Source: Rhodocyclaceae bacterium (GTDB lineage: Bacteria; Pseudomonadota; Gammaproteobacteria; Burkholderiales; Rhodocyclaceae). Taken from it: a DNA stretch of 56,394 nucleotides. Below, piece after piece: positions 27,166-35,615 of this stretch (the stretch's first letter is position 1; each line of letters opens with the position of its first letter). The position numbers and the translations under genes were made by a program. The stretch spans positions 1 to 56,394 of the forward strand of contig JAJVIJ010000020.1 in assembly GCA_022072095.1 (NCBI GenBank), in the 5' to 3' direction. The notes below the pieces were generated by a model. The model did no database searches and was not told where the DNA came from. It saw only the letters and a list, made by a program, of their open reading frames with translations.

Positions 27166-28794
27166 CTACAACGTGTTCAGTGCCTCGTCCCGGGCCAGCG
27201 CCATGCCGACGCGCCGGTAGAGCCCAAACCGTTCGGCACCGAGTCCGGAGCGGCTCGTTTCGAGTACGAGCCGCCAGCCATCTGGCGTGCCAGTGGCACC
27301 ATCCTTGAGGCGCCGCGCCGACACCAGCCACTCGCAACCCTGGCCTCGCGGACGGATGACGATTCCGGCATAGACCTGCAACCCGGCGATGTGCGTTTCG
27401 GTCAAGTTCCGGCCCTGCACGCACCCCCCCTGTGCCTGCACCAGGCGACCGATCGGCGCCATCAACTTACGGTAGTTCCGCCCTTGATCCACCCACGGCA
27501 GCCACAGCAGCGCGATCAGACACCAGACCAGCGACAACCCGGCCGCCCAGTGCATCGCGCCGCTGAGTGGCGACCGTGGAATTCGCCTCAGGCCGACAAG
27601 AAAAAGAATGGTCACGGCGACCGCGGCGACGATCGACCCGACCTGGAGCGGCAGGGTGTAGCCCGGCTCCAGTTTTGCAAAATTGCGCGCGATGGCCGGT
27701 GGCCAGCCCCGCGTCATCGCGACCCACCCCAACCACACCAGCAGCATGCCCAGCAGCCCGGTACAGATGGCGAACCAGTGAAACAGGTTTGCGGCACCAC
27801 GCCGCAGGCTGACCAGACCGGGAACGGCAAGCAAGCTCAGTGGCAGTGCCAGCGGCAGCGCACTGAGCGGTCTGGCCGGTACGATCAGCGCCTGAACGGC
27901 GAGCATGGCCGCGAGCAAGGCCACGGGCAGCGCAATGGCCGGTTCGAACACGCGTCGCCGCGTCCGCCACAAGCCCCAGGCCGCGAGAAGCCAAGCCGGC
28001 CAGGTGTCCGTCAACAACAGGGCCAGATAGCCGAGCAGATTGTTGCCTGGACGTGAGACCGCGCCCAGCCCGCGCAGCGCGTTCGACCACCAGGCATCAA
28101 CCCCCTGCGACGATGCGGCCAACCACCAGGCGGCATGCAGCAGGCCCGCCATTGCGGTCGCCACCACGACCCCCAGAACCACGCCGCGCCGGCGCCAGGC
28201 CGGCAGCGCGAGCAGGACTGGCGCAACCAATAACCCGGGCAGCGCTGCCGGCAGACCTGCGGACAGCAGACCGGCCCCGCCGCCCACGCCAAGCGCGATA
28301 CTGCCCGCCAGTACTCGTTCCCGGGCCAGCGCTGCCCAAGCCCATGCCATCAAAGTCGAACTTGCCAGTGCCGCAACGGCCGGCTGCATTTCGTGCCCGG
28401 GCACCAGCAGACCGGCACAACCCAACCCGACCAGTAGCGCCAACCAGCCCGCAAGCGCATGTCTGGAAAGCGCACGTGCAGTCAGCATGAGCAAGGCCAG
28501 ATGGAGGCCGACGAACAGCGTCGTGGCCAGCCGCGCGGCGTCATACCAGGCGAGCCACGAGGGTCGGATCGTGGCCAGCCCAGCTCCGAGCCAGTAATAC
28601 AGCGGCGGGCGGATCACACCCGTTTCGGCCGCCAGGTGCGGCGTCAGCCACTCGCCGCCCGCAAGCATGTGCGCGATGACCGCACCGTGGACCAGGTCTT
28701 GGGATTTCCACGGTTCATGTCCCAGCGTCACCGGAAGGAGGTACAGTGCCAGAAGCAATACGAACCAGGGCAGGGCAGGCAGGGCCGCCTGCAA
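27166..28794 (-). CDS. ArnT/PMT-like membrane glycosyltransferase (GT39/GT83-type)
   Basis: Polytopic membrane protein, about 542 residues, with many hydrophobic helices and a soluble C-terminal end. Family features are the first periplasmic loop GHEPWKSQDLVHGAVIAHM (acidic residue after helix 1) and RPPLYYWLGA, as in ArnT and related enzymes that move sugars from a lipid carrier to lipid A or protein. The start is unclear. The frame is open up to a GTG at 28959 overlapping rpmE, but that crosses the rpmE terminator. The TTG at 28794 puts the start just before helix 1. The acceptor is unknown and no arn genes are near. Confidence 0.72.
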   Translation of the reverse strand: MQAALPALPWFVLLLALYLLPVTLGHEPWKSQDLVHGAVIAHMLAGGEWLTPHLAAETGVIRPPLYYWLGAGLATIRPSWLAWYDAARLATTLFVGLHLALLMLTARALSRHALAGWLALLVGLGCAGLLVPGHEMQPAVAALASSTLMAWAWAALARERVLAGSIALGVGGGAGLLSAGLPAALPGLLVAPVLLALPAWRRRGVVLGVVVATAMAGLLHAAWWLAASSQGVDAWWSNALRGLGAVSRPGNNLLGYLALLLTDTWPAWLLAAWGLWRTRRRVFEPAIALPVALLAAMLAVQALIVPARPLSALPLALPLSLLAVPGLVSLRRGAANLFHWFAICTGLLGMLLVWLGWVAMTRGWPPAIARNFAKLEPGYTLPLQVGSIVAAVAVTILFLVGLRRIPRSPLSGAMHWAAGLSLVWCLIALLWLPWVDQGRNYRKLMAPIGRLVQAQGGCVQGRNLTETHIAGLQVYAGIVIRPRGQGCEWLVSARRLKDGATGTPDGWRLVLETSRSGLGAERFGLYRRVGMALARDEALNTL

Positions 28795-28904
28795 CGCGGA
28801 CGTCGCGGCCGCTCCCGGCCACCCTGGCAGACAACCAACGTGCGAGTGCTCGCGCGAGTCCGAGCTACCGATGCGGCTGTCCGCCTCCTGCGAACCGACG
28901 GCTG

Positions 28905-28932
28905 AAACAAAAAAGGCAGCCTGCGCTGCCTT
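28905..28932 (-). terminator. Intrinsic terminator of rpmE
   Basis: AAGGCAGC (28913-28920) and GCTGCCTT (28925-28932) make a perfect 8-bp stem with a 4-nt loop. On the minus strand it is followed by TTTTTTGTTT. It lies 24 bp after the rpmE stop, a textbook rho-independent terminator. Confidence 0.87.
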
Positions 28933-28955
28933 GGTCCGGTGCCCGACCGAGCCGG

Positions 28956-29171
28956 TCACGCGGCGGTTCTGCTAGCGTATTTCTGGCGGAAGCGCTCGAC
29001 CCGGCCAGCGGTGTCCACGATCTTCTGCTTGCCCGTATAGAACGGGTGACAGGCCGCACAGACCTCGATGTTCAATTGAGGTTTGGCAATCGTCGAGCGC
29101 GTCGAAAAACTGTTGCCGCACGAGCACGTGACGCCGATTTCCCGGTAATCCGGATGCCCTGTTTCTTTCAT
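28956..29171 (-). CDS. rpmE: 50S ribosomal protein L31, zinc-binding type
   Basis: Large-subunit protein of 71 residues with the zinc-type cysteines C16, C18, C38 and C41 (TCSCGNSF and [10 protein letters not shown]). ATG 29171 follows AAGGAG. It ends with its own terminator at 28905-28932 and has a good promoter at 29395-29423, so it is transcribed alone with a leader of about 217 nt. Confidence 0.95.
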   Translation of the reverse strand: MKETGHPDYREIGVTCSCGNSFSTRSTIAKPQLNIEVCAACHPFYTGKQKIVDTAGRVERFRQKYASRTAA

Positions 29172-29388
29172 TTACCACTCCTTAATTTCCGGCCACTCAA
29201 TAAGAATCATGGACGGGATCCGGGACCGCGTTCTCCCCAGGATACCGCTCCCATCTGACAGATTCTGGAACGGCGGTTGTTGGTCGGTTGAGTCGGTTGG
29301 TATTGCCGATGCCGAAGCCCGATCGCGAGCCGCGACCGGACCGATGCGCCACCACGCGTGAAACGCGCCCAAGCCCACCTACTGTAAA
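29172..29388 (-). other. Long untranslated leader of rpmE
   Basis: If the promoter at 29395-29423 is used, about 217 nt are transcribed before the rpmE start. This stretch holds GGTTG-type repeats (29276-29300) but no structure I can pair with confidence. An open frame runs through it without a good start site. Confidence 0.3.
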
Positions 29389-29394
29389 TGTATA

Positions 29395-29423
29395 ATTATC
29401 GCGCGCCCTGGAACTCGTCGCAA
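29395..29423 (-). promoter_or_regulatory. Predicted sigma-70 promoter of rpmE
   Basis: On the minus strand TTGCGA (29423-29418) and GATAAT (29400-29395) are separated by exactly 17 bp; four and five of six bases match the -35 and -10 consensus. It lies in an AT-rich patch within GC-rich DNA and points at rpmE. Confidence 0.55.
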
Positions 29424-29523
29424 GTCCAGACTTTTCCATGTCCCGGTCAATTCCAACGAGATAGCGGTCTGAAGGGGTGTGGGACGCTGGTTCCAATGAG
29501 TACCTCCTTGTCCAGGCGCCCCA

Positions 29524-29550
29524 ACAAAAAAGCCGCCCGCAGGCGGCTTT
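29524..29550 (-). terminator. Intrinsic terminator of rplM-rpsI
   Basis: AAAGCCGCC (29529-29537) and GGCGGCTTT (29542-29550) form a 9-bp stem with a CGCA loop. On the minus strand it is followed by TTTTTTGTT. It lies 21 bp after the rpsI stop. Confidence 0.87.
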
Positions 29551-29571
29551 CTCGAAGAGCCCGGCCCTTCC

Positions 29572-29964
29572 TCAACGCTTGGAAAACTGCTTGCGCCGCC
29601 GCGCCTTGTGGAAGCCGACCTTCTTGCGTTCGACGCCACGAGCATCGCGCGTCACAAAACCAGCCTTCGACAGGACGGGCTTCAAGCTCGGGTCATATTC
29701 GATCAGCGCCCGGGTCAGGCCATGGCGGACTGCTCCGGACTGCCCGGATTCACCACCGCCCGTGACGTTGACCATGATGTCGAAGCTGTCGCGATGGTTC
29801 ACCAGATCGAGCGGCTGCATCACCACCATGCGCCCGGTTTCGCGGCCAAAATACTGATCCAGAGACCGTCCATTCACGACAAAGCCACCGTTGCCCCGCT
29901 TGATGAACACGCGCGCAACGGATGTCTTGCGACGGCCGGTACCATAATAATAGTCACCAATCAT
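29572..29964 (-). CDS. rpsI: 30S ribosomal protein S9
   Basis: Small-subunit protein of 130 residues with the conserved start [16 protein letters not shown] and the basic C-terminal tail ending [17 protein letters not shown], which reaches the P-site tRNA. It starts 3 bp after the rplM stop, the usual two-gene rplM-rpsI operon, and is followed by a strong terminator. Confidence 0.97.
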   Translation of the reverse strand: MIGDYYYGTGRRKTSVARVFIKRGNGGFVVNGRSLDQYFGRETGRMVVMQPLDLVNHRDSFDIMVNVTGGGESGQSGAVRHGLTRALIEYDPSLKPVLSKAGFVTRDARGVERKKVGFHKARRRKQFSKR

Positions 29965-29967
29965 CTT

Positions 29968-30396
29968 TTAGACCTCGAGTAACCGCGGTTGCTGCGCCGC
30001 ATGCGGATGAGACGATCCCGCGTAACATTTGAGCTTCTTGATCATGGCGTAACCCAGAGGCCCCTTCGGCAACATGCCCTTGACGGCCTTTTGCAATACC
30101 CGCTCCGGGAAGCGCTGCTGCAACTTTTCGAAGTTCCGCTCGTAGATCCCTCCCGGGTAACCGCTGTGACGGAAGTATTTCTTGTCCTGGGCCTTGGCAC
30201 CGGTCACCCGCAGCTTTTCGACGTTGACGACGACAATGAAATCGCCGGTGTCGACATGCGGGGTGTAGATGGGCTTGTGCTTGCCCCGGAGACGCTTCGC
30301 GATCTCGGACGCCAGGCGCCCGAGCACCTTGTCTGAAGCGTCGATCACATACCAATCGCGCTGCACCTCGTGCGGCTTCGCGGAAAAGGTCTTCAT
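29968..30396 (-). CDS. rplM: 50S ribosomal protein L13
   Basis: Large-subunit protein of 142 residues, standard length. It begins [20 protein letters not shown] and contains the conserved [13 protein letters not shown] and GMLPKGPLG segments. First gene of rplM-rpsI, driven by the strong promoter at 30426-30454. Confidence 0.97.
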   Translation of the reverse strand: MKTFSAKPHEVQRDWYVIDASDKVLGRLASEIAKRLRGKHKPIYTPHVDTGDFIVVVNVEKLRVTGAKAQDKKYFRHSGYPGGIYERNFEKLQQRFPERVLQKAVKGMLPKGPLGYAMIKKLKCYAGSSHPHAAQQPRLLEV

Positions 30397-30425
30397 AGCC
30401 CTTGTAAGGTTCTAAAAAGGCGAGG

Positions 30426-30454
30426 ATGTTATTTGTCCGAGGCGGCGCTGTCAA
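30426..30454 (-). promoter_or_regulatory. Strong sigma-70 promoter of rplM-rpsI
   Basis: On the minus strand TTGACA (30454-30449, perfect) and TAACAT (30431-30426) are separated by 17 bp, giving a start near 30419, about 23 nt before the rplM ATG. It is divergent from the hemerythrin promoter elements. Confidence 0.75.
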
Positions 30455-30468
30455 CAGACATACTCGGA

Positions 30469-30482
30469 TTGACGCGCGTCAA
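30469..30482. promoter_or_regulatory. FNR-like palindrome upstream of bacteriohemerythrin
   Basis: TTGACGCGCGTCAA is a perfect palindrome and differs from the FNR consensus TTGAT-N4-ATCAA only at the inner base of each half. Its centre (30475.5) is 41.5 bp before a start predicted at 30517, with TAAGAT at 30505-30510 in the -10 position. This matches a class II FNR/CRP-family promoter for the hemerythrin gene. Confidence 0.55.
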
Positions 30483-30504
30483 GGCTGCCCGCCTCGAGGC
30501 CGCT

Positions 30505-30510
30505 AAGATC
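30505..30510 (+). promoter_or_regulatory. Predicted -10 element of the hemerythrin gene
   Basis: TAAGAT, four of six matches to TATAAT, sits where the -10 should be if the palindrome at 30469-30482 is centred at -41.5. No separate -35 hexamer is visible, as expected for an activator-dependent promoter. Confidence 0.4.
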
Positions 30511-30538
30511 GTCGCCGTACCCTTTGCACATCATGATC

Positions 30539-31018
30539 ATGACCGTACTTTTCCAGTGGGATAATGACTTCAACATCGGCATCCAGGAGATCGACGAACA
30601 ACACAAGGTCCTCGTCTCGCTACTCAACGATCTGCACAATGCAATACGCGAACATCATGGAAAGGCGACATCACGCGAGATCCTCGATCGCCTGGCAGAA
30701 TATACGCGCACGCACTTTCTGCTCGAGGAAAGTCTGATGCGGCTCACGCATTATCCGGGCTTCGAGATACACAAGGCGCAGCACGAAGACCTGATTCGCC
30801 AGGTGCGCGACCTGCAGGAAAAGCTCGACAAGGAAAACATCACGATCACGTTTGAGCTGCTGCACTTCCTCAAGACTTGGCTCGCCCGCCACATTCATGA
30901 CAGTGACAAGCGCTTTGGCGCCTATTTCCAAGAAACGAACCTCACGAAGTTTTCCCAATGGACCGACGAAGTCAACGAGGTTATGAAAAGGAAGAAATGG
31001 TGGTGGAAGTTCTGGTAA
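30539..31018 (+). CDS. Bacteriohemerythrin
   Basis: Single-domain oxygen-binding protein of 159 residues with a non-heme di-iron site. Family ligands are visible: H22 (DEQHK), H59 and E63 (HFLLEE), H78 and H82 (HKAQHED), H118 and D123 (HIHDSD). ATG 30539 gives the usual family opening (TVLFQWDNDFNIGIQEIDEQH); ATG 30533 and TTG 30524 are alternatives, and no clear ribosome site is seen. The C-terminal tail is rich in lysine and tryptophan (KRKKWWWKFW). Such proteins bring oxygen to enzymes or buffer it in microaerobic cells, which fits the FNR-like promoter upstream. Confidence 0.9.
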   Translation: MTVLFQWDNDFNIGIQEIDEQHKVLVSLLNDLHNAIREHHGKATSREILDRLAEYTRTHFLLEESLMRLTHYPGFEIHKAQHEDLIRQVRDLQEKLDKENITITFELLHFLKTWLARHIHDSDKRFGAYFQETNLTKFSQWTDEVNEVMKRKKWWWKFW

Positions 31019-31090
31019 GGCACGCGCAGCCGGACACACCGTTACCCACGTCGGTCCGACGCGCATGAATTATTGAGCGGACTCTCGGTC

Positions 31091-32089
31091 ATGCCCGGTT
31101 CATCGGCGGTCACAGGCCGCTCCCCTTCCGAGCCCGTCGCGCCGCGCACGGTCGGCCTGGCGCTGGGCAGCGGCTCGGCACGCGGACTGGCGCACATCGG
31201 GGTGCTGCGCGCCATACGGGAAGCAGGGATCGATATCAAGGTCATCGCCGGAACCAGCATGGGGGCACTGATCGGTGCCGTGCTCGCCGCCGGCGGGCTC
31301 GACAGCCTGACCGCGAAATTTCTCGGCCTCGACTGGAAGTACATGGTGTCGCTGCTCGACCCGGTATTCCCGCGCTCGGGATTGATCGACGGCCGAAAAA
31401 TCGCCGACTTCGTACGCACGCTCGTGCCCGATACGGCAATCGAGGACTTGAACATCCCGTTTGCCGCGGTGGCGACCGACCTTGCAACCGGGCGCGAGGT
31501 GGTGATCGACCACGGCGATCTGACCGAGGCCGTGCGTGCGAGTATCGCCGTACCGGGCATCTTCACGCCGGTGCGGCGCGATGGCCACGTTCTGGTCGAC
31601 GGTGGCCTGGTCGACCCGGTGCCGGTCAGCGCGGCACGCGCGATGGGCGCCGACCTCGTCATCGCGGTCGATCTCAACCACGACATCGTCGCCGGACGCA
31701 GCGCGCGCGTTGCGCCGTCGGACGATGGCAATGGCAATGGCCAGACGCTGGCCCGACTGCTGGAAAGTCTGCCCGGAGCCAAGAACACCGTGTCGCAGAA
31801 TCCACTGCTGGCCCAGTTCAGCGCCTGGTTGAAAAAGGACGCTCTGCCCGGCATCTTCGAGGTGCTGCTGGCCTCGCTCTACATCATGCAGGCGCGCATC
31901 ACGCAGTCGTCGCTGCGACACGATCGGCCGGACCTTCTGATCCAGCCGCCGCTGGGGGCGGTGCGTCTCATGGATTTCGGCCGCGCCGAGGAAATCATCG
32001 AAATCGGCTATCGCTGCGCGACAGAGCGGCTCAAGAGCTGGCCACAGGCCACCGATCGACCCCATCGGCTCGGGCGCGAATCAGCGTAG
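31091..32089 (+). CDS. Patatin-like phospholipase (RssA-type)
   Basis: Serine hydrolase of 332 residues with a Ser-Asp dyad. The oxyanion loop GSGSARGLAHIGVL follows the first strand, the nucleophile elbow GTSMG holds S56, and the catalytic aspartate is D170 in the DGGLVDPVP motif. ATG 31091 is used; a TTG at 31073 is in frame. It follows the hemerythrin gene by 72 bp, so the two may be cotranscribed, and is convergent with the CysB-like regulator. Bacterial RssA-type proteins are presumed lipases whose substrates are mostly unknown. Confidence 0.85.
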   Translation: MPGSSAVTGRSPSEPVAPRTVGLALGSGSARGLAHIGVLRAIREAGIDIKVIAGTSMGALIGAVLAAGGLDSLTAKFLGLDWKYMVSLLDPVFPRSGLIDGRKIADFVRTLVPDTAIEDLNIPFAAVATDLATGREVVIDHGDLTEAVRASIAVPGIFTPVRRDGHVLVDGGLVDPVPVSAARAMGADLVIAVDLNHDIVAGRSARVAPSDDGNGNGQTLARLLESLPGAKNTVSQNPLLAQFSAWLKKDALPGIFEVLLASLYIMQARITQSSLRHDRPDLLIQPPLGAVRLMDFGRAEEIIEIGYRCATERLKSWPQATDRPHRLGRESA

Positions 32090-32130
32090 TCCACTGAGCC
32101 TGGCGTTGCCCAACATGCTGCGCCATTCCC

Positions 32131-33051
32131 TCAGCGTCCCAGCGCGGCGTCGATCGCCTTGGATGACAGTTGCGGCGCAAACCACTCGATGAAGTCGCGT
32201 TCGTAACGTCTGATCCAGGCATTCTTCGGCAGCCCGATGCGCGTCGTCGCGGACTCGAACAGATGCGACGCATCGATGGCACGCAGGCCGCGATCCGCGT
32301 CCGGATCGAAAGCCATGCTGGCGATGATGCCGACGCCGAAACCCAGCGCGACGTAGGTCTTGATCACATCGGCATCGATCGCCGTGAGCACCACGTTGGG
32401 AACGAGGCCACGCTGGGCAAACGCACGGTTGACCTGGCTACGACCGGTAAATGCAAAATCATAGGTCACGATCGGATAGCGGGCGACGGCTTCGAGCGAC
32501 AACACCGGTTCGGCCAGCAAGGGATGATCCGGCGGGGTGATGATGCTGCGGTTCCATTGATAGCAAGGCAGCATGACCAGGCTGGGGTAATCGGCGATCG
32601 CCTCGGTCGCGATGGCGAGATCAGCGATGCCCTCAACAACCATCTGGCAGCACTCATTGGGGTTGCCCTGGTGCAAGGACAGGCGCACGTCCGGGTAGGC
32701 CGCGACGAAACGCTTCAGCACCGGCGGCAACACATAGCGCGCCTGCGTGTGCGTGGTCGCGATACTCAACGTTCCCCGCCCCGGCGAGGCATAGTCCGAT
32801 CCCACCTGTTTCAGATTCACCAGTTCGCGCGCGATGCGCCCGCAGATCTCGACCACGACGTGCCCCGCCTCGGTCAGACCCGCCAGCCGCTTGCCGCGGC
32901 GAACGAAAATATCGACCCCGAGCTCCCCTTCCAGCTTCTTGATCTGGCTGGACACCCCGGGCTGGGACGTATGCAGCGCAATCGCCGCCCCGGAAATATT
33001 CAGATCCTGGCGGGCGACTTCGAGCACGTAGCGAAGTTGCTGAAGATTCAT
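32131..33051 (-). CDS. cysB: CysB-like LysR-family transcriptional regulator
   Basis: LysR-type regulator of 306 residues. The winged helix occupies about residues 1-60 (NLQQLRYVLEVARQDLNISG, then SQPGVSSQIKKLEGELG), with an inducer-binding domain after it that has the CysB-like TTHTQARYVLP strand, the sulfate/acetylserine-type pocket. It is somewhat shorter than the 324-residue enteric protein. It reads divergently from the sulfate-reduction operon across an AT-rich gap, so it is the obvious candidate regulator. It might be a Cbl-like paralogue rather than CysB itself. Confidence 0.87.
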   Translation of the reverse strand: MNLQQLRYVLEVARQDLNISGAAIALHTSQPGVSSQIKKLEGELGVDIFVRRGKRLAGLTEAGHVVVEICGRIARELVNLKQVGSDYASPGRGTLSIATTHTQARYVLPPVLKRFVAAYPDVRLSLHQGNPNECCQMVVEGIADLAIATEAIADYPSLVMLPCYQWNRSIITPPDHPLLAEPVLSLEAVARYPIVTYDFAFTGRSQVNRAFAQRGLVPNVVLTAIDADVIKTYVALGFGVGIIASMAFDPDADRGLRAIDASHLFESATTRIGLPKNAWIRRYERDFIEWFAPQLSSKAIDAALGR

Positions 33052-33144
33052 GCGATTGATGGTACGAATTTTCCGGCTTTACTTATATTCATATTTTATA
33101 TCAAAAAGAAAAATAATTATTTCCTGATTTTATAGGTGCCGGCT
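33052..33144. promoter_or_regulatory. AT-rich control region between cysB-like gene and cys operon
   Basis: The stretch from about 33064 to 33135 is strikingly AT-rich against the GC-rich surroundings, with TATATTCATATTTTATATC and AAATAATTAT runs. CysB-type activators bind degenerate AT-rich sites, so this is the likely operator and promoter for both directions. No single -35/-10 pair stands out. Confidence 0.45.
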
Positions 33145-33921
33145 ATGCTCGCCGCCATGGATTTCACGTACTCCATTGCGGGCTTTTCAGTCGGACTGAT
33201 CGTCGGACTCACCGGTGTTGGCGGCGGCTCATTGATGACGCCATTGCTGGTGTTGCTGTTCGGCATCAAACCTACGATTGCGGTCGGCACCGACTTGCTG
33301 TACGCGGCACTGACCAAGGCCGGCGGTACGATTACGCACGCCCGTCTCGGCCACGTCGACTGGCCGATGGTGCGCCGACTGGCATTCGGCAGCATTCCGG
33401 CGAGCCTGACGACGATCGCGCTCCTGGCTTACCTGCCCATCGACCAGCAGGTGCTGAGTTCGACGATCTCGCAGGCCCTGGCTGTCGCGCTGACCCTCAC
33501 AGCGGGCGCGCTGGTGTTTGGCAAGCGGCTGCGGAAGGCTGCCGAAGCCATCCCTCCGCAGCCCTCCCCCACGCGCAGGACGGTGACGGTCGGCGCCGTG
33601 CTCGGTGTTCTCGTGACCGTCTCCTCGGTTGGAGCCGGCGCGATTGGCGTGGTCGCGATCGGTATGCTCTACCCCAAGCTTTCCGCGCACAGGATCGTCG
33701 GCTCCGACATCGCTCACGCCGTGCCGCTGACACTGGTCGCAGGGCTGGGTCACGGGGCCATGGGCCATGTCGATGTGCCGCTGCTGCTCAGCCTGTTGGC
33801 TGGCTCCCTGCCGGGGATCTGGCTCGGATCGCGTGCCTCCCGGCGCGTGCCAGAGCAAGTACTGCGTCGGATGCTCGCTGTCTTGTTATTGCTGGTGGGC
33901 GCCAAGCTCGCCGTTGTTTGA
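33145..33921 (+). CDS. TauE/SafE-family membrane transporter
   Basis: Polytopic membrane protein, 258 residues, about seven or eight helices. The repeat motif GLIVGLTGVGGGSLMTPLLVL near the N-terminus is diagnostic of TauE/SafE (sulfite or sulfoacetate exporters and relatives). Start choices are GTG 33136, ATG 33145 and ATG 33157; I took 33145 because AGG lies 9 nt upstream. It heads the cys operon, 8 bp before cysI. In this setting it may move sulfate in or sulfite/other sulfur anions out; no CysTWA or CysP is present in the window. Function is inferred from context. Confidence 0.8.
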   Translation: MLAAMDFTYSIAGFSVGLIVGLTGVGGGSLMTPLLVLLFGIKPTIAVGTDLLYAALTKAGGTITHARLGHVDWPMVRRLAFGSIPASLTTIALLAYLPIDQQVLSSTISQALAVALTLTAGALVFGKRLRKAAEAIPPQPSPTRRTVTVGAVLGVLVTVSSVGAGAIGVVAIGMLYPKLSAHRIVGSDIAHAVPLTLVAGLGHGAMGHVDVPLLLSLLAGSLPGIWLGSRASRRVPEQVLRRMLAVLLLLVGAKLAVV

Positions 33922-33929
33922 GGTCGGAC

Positions 33930-35615
33930 ATGCCCTATATTTACGACGAATTCGACCAACGCCTGCTCACCGAGCGCGTCGCGCAGTTTCGCGACCAGAC
34001 GCGGCGGTTTCTCACGGGCGAGCTGTCGGAAGACGAATTCAGGCCTTTGCGGCTGAAGAATGGCCTGTATATCCAGTTGCACGCGCCGATGCTGCGTGTC
34101 GCGATTCCCTATGGGGAGCTGAGTTCGCGACAGCTGCGCACACTGGCCGATGTAGCACGCCGCTATGACCGCGGCTACGGCCATTTTTCCACGCGCCAGA
34201 ACATCCAGTTCAATTGGGTGAAGCTGCCCGAAGTGCCGGATCTGCTGGACGAACTGGCCACGGTCTCGATGCATGCGATCCAGACCTCGGGCAACTGTGT
34301 CCGCAACGTCACCTCGGATCAGTTCGCCGGCATTGCGCCCGACGAAATCGTTGATCCGCGCCCTTGGTGCGAATTACTGCGTCAATGGTCGACCTTCCAC
34401 CCGGAATTCGCCTGGCTGCCGCGCAAGTTCAAGATCGCGGTCAACGGCGCGCGTGAAGACCGTGCCGCCATCCGGTTTCACGACATCGGTCTCGATGTGT
34501 ATCGCGACGAGCATGGCGAAACGGTGTTCCGTGTGTGGGTAGGCGGTGGCATGGGACGTACGCCCATGCTGGGCGTCGTCATCCGCGAAGCCTTGCCCTG
34601 GCAGGAATTGCTGAACTACTGCGACGCGATCTTGCGGGTCTATAACCGGCACGGCCGCCGCGACAACCTGTACAAGTCGCGGATCAAAATCCTGGTGAAG
34701 AGCCTGGGTACCGCGGAATTCGCCCGCCAGGTCGAGCAGGAATGGCAACGCATCGCCGGCGACTGCAATCGGCTCACCGTCGCCGAACGCGATCGGGTGG
34801 CGGCGCATTTCGTCGCACCGGCCTACCCGGCGCAACCGGCCGATGACAGTCTGTTCCAGGCACACCGGAAGAACTCGCTGCCGTTTTCCCGCTGGGTAGA
34901 GCGCAACGTGCATGCGCACCGCCAACAGGGCTACTCCGCGGTGACCATTTCGCTGAAACACCCAGGTCAGCCCCCCGGCGACGCCACCGCCTCGCAGATG
35001 GACGCCATCGCCGACCTGGCAGACCGCTACAGCCTGGGCGAAACCCGCGTCACGCACGAGCAGAACCTGGTGCTGCCCCATGTGCCGCGTCATCAACTAT
35101 GGGCACTGTGGCAGGAGCTACGGGCACTGAAACTCGCCAGCCCGACCGTCGGCCTGCTCGCCGATATCATCTGCTGCCCTGGCAAGGATTTTTGCTCTCT
35201 GGCCAACGCGCGTTCGATTCCGGTCGCCGAGGCCATCCAGAACGAATTCTCCGATCTGGATGAGCTCCATGAGCTGGGTCCGATTTCACTCAATATGTCC
35301 GGCTGCATGAATGCCTGCGGGCATCACCATGCGGGACATATCGGCATCCTCGGTGTCGACAAGGACGGCAGCGAGTGGTACCAGATCAGCATCGGCGGCA
35401 ACCAGGGCCAGCAAGCCGCCATCGGCAAGGTCATCGGCCCGTCACTCGATGCCGAACAGGTTCCACAAGCGATTCGTCGGCTGCTCGAGGCCTACCTGGC
35501 GCAGCGCGAGGGTGACGAATTGTTCGTGGATACGGTGCGTCGCCTGGGTATCGAACCATTCAAGCGGGCGGTTTATGGTGAAGCAGAGCGCACCCGAAGG
35601 GCCGCACATGCCTGA
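33930..35615 (+). CDS. cysI: Sulfite reductase hemoprotein (CysI-like, siroheme/4Fe-4S)
   Basis: Enzyme of 561 residues reducing sulfite to sulfide with six electrons. The cluster/siroheme cysteines are C416 and C422 (CCPGKDFC) and C459 and C463 (MSGCMNACGHH). The siroheme-binding arginine region is HFSTRQNIQF (R89). ATG 33930 follows GAGG; a TTG at 33918 is the only other start. No flavoprotein cysJ lies nearby, so electrons likely come from ferredoxin or the Fpr encoded downstream. The family also includes assimilatory nitrite reductases, but the operon points to sulfite. Confidence 0.92.
   Translation: MPYIYDEFDQRLLTERVAQFRDQTRRFLTGELSEDEFRPLRLKNGLYIQLHAPMLRVAIPYGELSSRQLRTLADVARRYDRGYGHFSTRQNIQFNWVKLPEVPDLLDELATVSMHAIQTSGNCVRNVTSDQFAGIAPDEIVDPRPWCELLRQWSTFHPEFAWLPRKFKIAVNGAREDRAAIRFHDIGLDVYRDEHGETVFRVWVGGGMGRTPMLGVVIREALPWQELLNYCDAILRVYNRHGRRDNLYKSRIKILVKSLGTAEFARQVEQEWQRIAGDCNRLTVAERDRVAAHFVAPAYPAQPADDSLFQAHRKNSLPFSRWVERNVHAHRQQGYSAVTISLKHPGQPPGDATASQMDAIADLADRYSLGETRVTHEQNLVLPHVPRHQLWALWQELRALKLASPTVGLLADIICCPGKDFCSLANARSIPVAEAIQNEFSDLDELHELGPISLNMSGCMNACGHHHAGHIGILGVDKDGSEWYQISIGGNQGQQAAIGKVIGPSLDAEQVPQAIRRLLEAYLAQREGDELFVDTVRRLGIEPFKRAVYGEAERTRRAAHA

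Noticed and set aside
29172-29378. Small minus-strand ORF (68 codons) ending just before rpmE.
   Set aside because: Its GTG start has no good ribosome site and it covers the likely rpmE leader; nothing family-like in the product.
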